Shown: in pieces, positions 1 to 30,000 of the stretch
How the letters are laid out: each line of letters begins with the position of its first letter
Position numbering within the stretch: the first letter of the stretch is position 1
Assembly: GCA_037179515.1 (NCBI GenBank)
Contig: JAXCGZ010019141.1
Span: forward strand, 27,501-57,500
Source of the DNA: Halocaridina rubra
Taxonomy: Eukaryota; Arthropoda; Malacostraca; Decapoda; Atyidae
Direction of reading: 5' to 3'
Length of the DNA: 30,000 nucleotides
Translations under genes and position numbers: made by a program
Notes under the pieces: generated by a model
Told to the model about the DNA's origin: nothing
What the model saw: the letters and a program-made list of their open reading frames with translations, nothing else
Databases searched by the model: none

Positions 1-317
1 GTCGTCACTCATCATAATAATAATAATAATAACAATAATAATAATAAAAATAATAATAATGATAATCATAATAATAATAAGAATATGAATAAGAATAAGA
101 ATGCAGCAGGCATTTGCATTTATCGAAAAGGACTTTCTTTGTTCGAGGATATGGATCCCAATGCTATAAATAAAAACAAAAGCACATAAAATCATGTTAT
201 TATACAATAAATAAGAATAAAAGCATGTAAATATCTTATTAAAATACGTACAGTAGTTCCAATCTCTACTGTTAGGCGTCGTCACTCGTCATAATAATAA
301 TAGTAATAATAATAACA

Positions 318-354
<37 letters not shown>

Positions 355-563
355 TAATAATAATAAGAATAAGAATAAGAATAAAAATGCAGCAGGCATT
401 TGCATTTATCGAAAAGGACTTTCTTTGTTCGAGGATATGGATCCCAATGCTATAAATAAAAACAAAAGCACATAAAATCATGTTATTGTACAATAAATAA
501 GAATAAAAGCATATAAATATCTTGTTAAAATACGTACAGTAGTTTCAATATCTACCGTTAGGC
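1..563. repeat. two tandem units of a 286-bp repeat containing (AAT)n
   Basis: Unit 1 (1-277) and unit 2 (278-563) both start GTCGTCACTC, pass through an (AAT)n tract, then share GCAGCAGGCATTTGCATTTA and a long AT-rich tail ending CCGTTAGGC or a one-base variant. They differ at only scattered positions outside the microsatellite. A further partial copy without the (AAT)n lies at 1640-1772. Confidence 0.85.
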
Positions 564-1470
564 GTCGTCACTCGTCATTCCCGCGAAACCGCTATTGTGT
601 TGAATTGATATTATGAAGAAAATTGACAAAAAGCATTAAGAACAAACAGCAAACATATATTTAATATAATATTGTCAGGGAAATAGCGTGTGCGGGCGCA
701 TCAGCTGATACGGAAGTGTGACAAAATGTATGCATCCTCGTCCTCACTGCCACCATCTGTGTTGCCAGAATACATAAATGAGAGAAATGATAAATATAAA
801 AAACATACATGTAAGCTGGTAAGTTATTTCAAGTATCTTAAAGATGAAGTACATTTTTATTTAAATTACAGTACTAGCATCTTGTAATTAATATATATCT
901 TAAAATGTACCATACATTTGAAAATAAAAACATCCGCTTTATCTGGCAACACTGGCCCCCATGCTAAGCCTGTTGCCAACGGCATAATAGAGTTCATTAA
1001 TTTGTTTACCGTACATAAATTTAAAAATAAAGATACTACCTGCCCAACGTGTGAACAATGTGAAGAGAGCCTAGAACATTTTCTACTATTTTGTGAAGCA
1101 TATGTACAAATAAGAACAGTATATATTTTTTTAGCACAATCATATATAGAAGAGAAAATTTAAATAATTGCTAATATATTGTTATTTAGATATTGTAGTG
1201 AAAAAGACGTCAAAGAAAGAAAACAGTTTATAAAAAGAATTTGTAGAAAAAGAAATCAAACAATAAAAACCGCACAAACAATTTAGCAAAGCAAAATCAA
1301 GACTTGGGAGCTATTGCAAAAGGCATATCCCACCCAACTATACTACTACTACTACAGTAAATCTGTATATCTAGGCTAGCCTAGAGACAAGCTAATTTGA
1401 TTTAAGTCGTTTTTCGACTTAAGTCGTCTCTCCTTGAACCAATTAACGACATTAGGTGAGGTATACCTCA
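564..1470 (+). mobile_element. Tigger/pogo-like remnant, copy 1, interrupted by a retrotransposon tail
   Basis: It starts GTCGTCACTCGTCATTCCCG and is nearly identical to 2140-2676 over several hundred bases, including the segment translating to MRAHQLIRKCDKMYASSSSL (690 here, 2236 there; only three differences in 65 residues). The copy is split by a 341-bp insertion at 1016-1356. The linked transposase start at 1897 places the family in the CENP-B/pogo group. No intact transposase remains. Confidence 0.6.
1016..1356 (+). mobile_element. non-LTR retrotransposon 3' end with C-terminal zinc knuckle
   Basis: The frame reads CPTCEQCEESLEHFLLFC, the Cys-Cys-His-Cys knuckle found after the reverse transcriptase in several non-LTR families. 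A 3' untranslated part and a (TAC)n tail follow, ending at 1356. The second Tigger copy (about 2566-2580) carries the empty site, GTACAGTAAATC. The insert here is flanked by TACA on both sides, which fits a 4-bp target duplication. It is 5' truncated and not functional. Confidence 0.72.
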
Positions 1471-1640
1471 GGTATACCTCGGCGTACGTCATTTCAAGTT
1501 GAGTCGTTCTTGATTATACGTCGGTTTTCAAAAAATTATATGGGGAAAAAAAAAATACAAATAAAGTTTACGTCATTATAATCAACTTTACGTCTGTCCG
1601 CTACAAATATTGGAATCATAATATGACTAGAAAACCATTA
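1471..1640. mobile_element. Tigger-like terminal sequence remnant
   Basis: Contains repeated TACGTC-type words (CGTACGTCATTT, TATACGTCGGTTTTCAAAAA, TTTACGTCATTATAATCAAC) that look like the subterminal part of a Tigger-like element. Exact ends cannot be set. The 12-bp palindrome GAGGTATACCTC just upstream (1458-1469) is where the second copy carries a (TA)n expansion. Confidence 0.35.
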
Positions 1641-1772
1641 AAAGCACATGAAATCATGTTACTGTACAATAAATAAAAACAAAAGCACATAAAATCATGT
1701 TATTGTACAATAAGAATAAAAGCATATAAAATCTTATTAAAATACGTACAGTAGTTCCAATATCTACCGTTA
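1640..1772. repeat. partial copy of the 286-bp repeat tail
   Basis: Repeats the AGCACATAAAATCATGTTAT and TACGTACAGTAGTTCCAATA words of the units at 1-563, but lacks the (AAT)n portion. It runs into GGCGTCGTCACTCGTCATTC, as at 561. Confidence 0.75.
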
Positions 1773-1896
1773 GGCGTCGTCACTCGTCATTCCCGCGAAA
1801 CCGCTATTGCTTTGAATTTATTAGTTTATGCACGGTATACATCTGTTTATCGGCTACTCTCATTCTCATTCATTTGTGACCTTATATTCTGCCCCC

Positions 1897-1992
1897 ATGG
1901 CACCTAAGAAAATTCCTAGTGCAAGTGCTATGCGTCATGCTATAACACTGGATGATAAACTGGCTATGATCGGATATTATGAAGAAAACTGA
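1897..1992 (+). pseudogene. transposase N-terminus remnant, pogo/CENP-B-like
   Basis: The frame reads MAPKKIPSASAMRHAITLDD, then KLAMIGYYEEN, and stops at TGA 1990. The opening and the D-K-L-x-M-I-x-x-Y-E-E pattern are typical of the first helix of a CENP-B-type DNA-binding domain in Tigger-like transposases. After the stop the sequence is short, shifted and broken. This is debris of an element, not a gene. Confidence 0.6.
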
Positions 1993-2139
1993 AAAAAAGT
2001 ATTAAGAACATACAGCACAGTTATTTTTAATATAATATTGTCAGGGAAATAGCGTGTGAGGGTGCATCAGCTGATATGGAAGTAGCAAAACGTATGCCGA
2101 TAGAGGTTCGTTCTCCCGCATCCTACTCCTCTTCTACAG

Positions 2140-2865
<726 letters not shown>

Positions 2866-3235
2866 TGTATATATGAACTTAATTTTAACAAAATACTCTT
2901 TGTAAAACCAAATATTCAATATTCCAAGTTGCTCTCCTACCTCCTATTCACTTTACCACATGACATTTTATAAGTCCATATATGCATAACAACAATCAGA
3001 AAATTTTTCTTAACTTTTTTCATAATAAAACAGTTTCTACCGATTATATAAAGTGAGTACAGTATATGCGCTTTGAATCTGTAAAAGGATATCATAACCT
3101 AAGAGGAATTTTGTCAATACTTAAAAAAAAATATCAGGAAATAGGTAATTACTATACCACCAAGCTCTTGACATATACTAGAAAAAAATAATTCATAATA
3201 CACTGCATACGCAAATAAACATAGCATACACTTAC

Positions 3236-24579
<21,344 letters not shown>

Positions 24580-24626
24580 ACTAAGCTTCTTCTCATCGTG
24601 TAAGTCAAGGGTGCAAATACATAATT

Positions 24627-26199
<1,573 letters not shown>

Positions 26200-26650
26200 C
26201 AGTTATCCTAGCACGAGGGTAGAGGTTTGACCTTACAAGCTCCTCCTACTGGCGATGCCAGTTATTACGTCACTCATTCATCGCAATCAGCTGTTTCTTG
26301 TTTACACCTGAACTCACTTCAAAATAAGCAGAGGAATAGGACAGGACACAGACACGAGCCCCAAAAAAGAATATTTAAGCACATTTACACTCGTTTTATC
26401 CCTGAGAACATGACGTTTAAGAGTTCTGTCGTCAGGAATATAAATCTACGTACTCTAAGGCGTCTCTAGAGCGTGTCTTCGGCGTAAAAGAAGTGGGTAA
26501 AAGTCACTCTAATCGATGAGAATTTGGGAAGTTCCTCTCGGGTCTCTCTTGGGCTACGAGAGGCTTTGGATGAACCAGAGTGAACGCTTTCGGCCTTTGG
26601 CATTGCTCTCAAGAATAGAGTATTCCTCCGCACGACCTACCTTATTTTGA
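26200..26650 (-). promoter_or_regulatory. possible promoter and 5' untranslated exon of the BRD10-like gene
   Basis: This stretch is visibly richer in G+C and CpG than the AT-rich DNA on both sides. It holds a CRE-like TTACGTCA (about 26265) and an E-box CAGCTG (about 26288). On the minus strand two usable donors lie at GAA|GTGAGT (after 26318) and CAG|GTGTAAA (after 26308), either of which could splice to the acceptor at 24627. No long open frame is convincing. The role is inferred from position and composition only. Confidence 0.28.

Positions 26651-28871
<2,221 letters not shown>

Positions 28872-28952
<81 letters not shown>
28872..28952. repeat. (TA)n microsatellite left of the SINE
   Basis: About 80 bp of TA repeat between P1 copy 2 and the SINE target-site duplication. 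Confidence 0.96.
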
Positions 28953-28957
<5 letters not shown>

Positions 28958-29186
28958 CAAGAGAATGTAGTCTCCGTGGCAAAATGGTAGCGTCTGCGAC
29001 TCTGAGGCGGCAGGTCCCCCGAGGGCTCGCGCCCCGTCACGGACTGAGGTTAGTAAGGACATACACTCAGGGTAACGATTACATCTGCCAAAACAAGTCC
29101 TTCGTAAGAAGGCAACCGTCCTAGCCCTTAGTAGGAAAGGGAGTTCGTGACGTAAAACCGAATCCAATCCATCCATAATCAAGAGA
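28953..29186 (+). mobile_element. tRNA-derived SINE with 12-bp target duplications
   Basis: ATAATCAAGAGA occurs at 28953-28964 and 29175-29186, bracketing about 210 bp. The head resembles a tRNA: TGGCAAAATGG fits the A box, GACTCTGAGGC resembles a tRNA-Gln anticodon arm with CTG, and GGCTCGCGCCC stands where the B box should be. Only about four acceptor-stem pairs (CCG/CGG plus one) form, so it is not a working tRNA. An unrelated body and a CCAATCCATCC tail follow. Confidence 0.78.
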
Positions 29187-29222
29187 TTATCTTTAAGGGC
29201 TTTAAGTGGGCAAGTCACCTCA

Positions 29223-29254
29223 CCTAACCTTACCTTACCTAACCTAATCTAACC
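29223..29254. repeat. telomere-like CCTAA pentamer run
   Basis: Six pentamers in register: CCTAA, CCTTA, CCTTA, CCTAA, CCTAA, TCTAA, then CC. Three are exact copies of the complement of TTAGG, the usual arthropod telomere repeat, and three differ by one base. It lies about 36 bp downstream of the SINE. Confidence 0.6.

Positions 29255-30000
<746 letters not shown>

Noticed and set aside
28967..29042. Functional tRNA-Gln gene
   Set aside because: The acceptor stem is mostly unpaired, the B box is poor and the sequence lies within target-site duplications, so it is a SINE head.

Overview
The window looks like nuclear DNA from an arthropod, most likely a decapod crustacean. This is an inference from very dense simple repeats ((TA)n tracts up to about 700 bp, (GA)n, (ATT)n), many degenerate pogo/Tigger-like DNA transposons, non-LTR retrotransposon 3' ends, a tRNA-derived SINE and a short CCTAA run matching the arthropod telomere motif TTAGG. 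No bacterial, viral or organellar genes were seen, and most long open frames are translations of microsatellites.

One host gene can be reconstructed. It lies on the minus strand from about 24.6 kb down to 3.2 kb and leaves the window on the left. Eight exons join in phase (24298-24579, 20333-20593, 9306-9589, 7429-7559, 7201-7033, 5882-5782, 3977-3790, 3643-3236) into 608 codons with no stop. The product has a polar Gly/Asp-rich start, an acidic tract, a Ser-rich linker, a bromodomain, a basic helix and a DDT/WHIM-like helical domain. The order and wording match the KIAA2026/BRD10 family as I remember it. The GC-richer stretch at 26.2-26.65 kb may be its promoter or 5' exon.

Layout: 1-2.7 kb, nested Tigger-like remnants, a 286-bp repeat and one retrotransposon 3' end; 2.7-9.6 kb, seven of the eight recognised exons (exons 2 excepted lie at 20.3 kb and exon 1 at 24.3-24.6 kb, so six exons fall here) with quiet introns and one retrotransposon tail; 9.6-19.9 kb, most of a 10.7-kb intron, built from (TA)n tracts alternating with at least six Tigger-like elements, a palindromic element and a retrotransposon tail; 20.3 kb, the acidic exon; 20.75-24.3 kb, an intron with a piggyBac-like MITE and reverse-transcriptase debris; 24.3-24.6 kb, the first recognised exon; 26.65-28.3 kb, AT-rich DNA with nothing recognised; 28.3-30 kb, a second palindromic element, a SINE, telomere-like pentamers and a terminal (TTA)n tract.

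The points most worth following are a GC-AG intron and an atypical bromodomain in the host gene, and the chain of transposons set into (TA)n DNA. Two members of that chain are foldbacks, one carries a 159-bp tandem array, and one carries what looks like a captured gene fragment. I did not find a convincing new molecular system beyond this.
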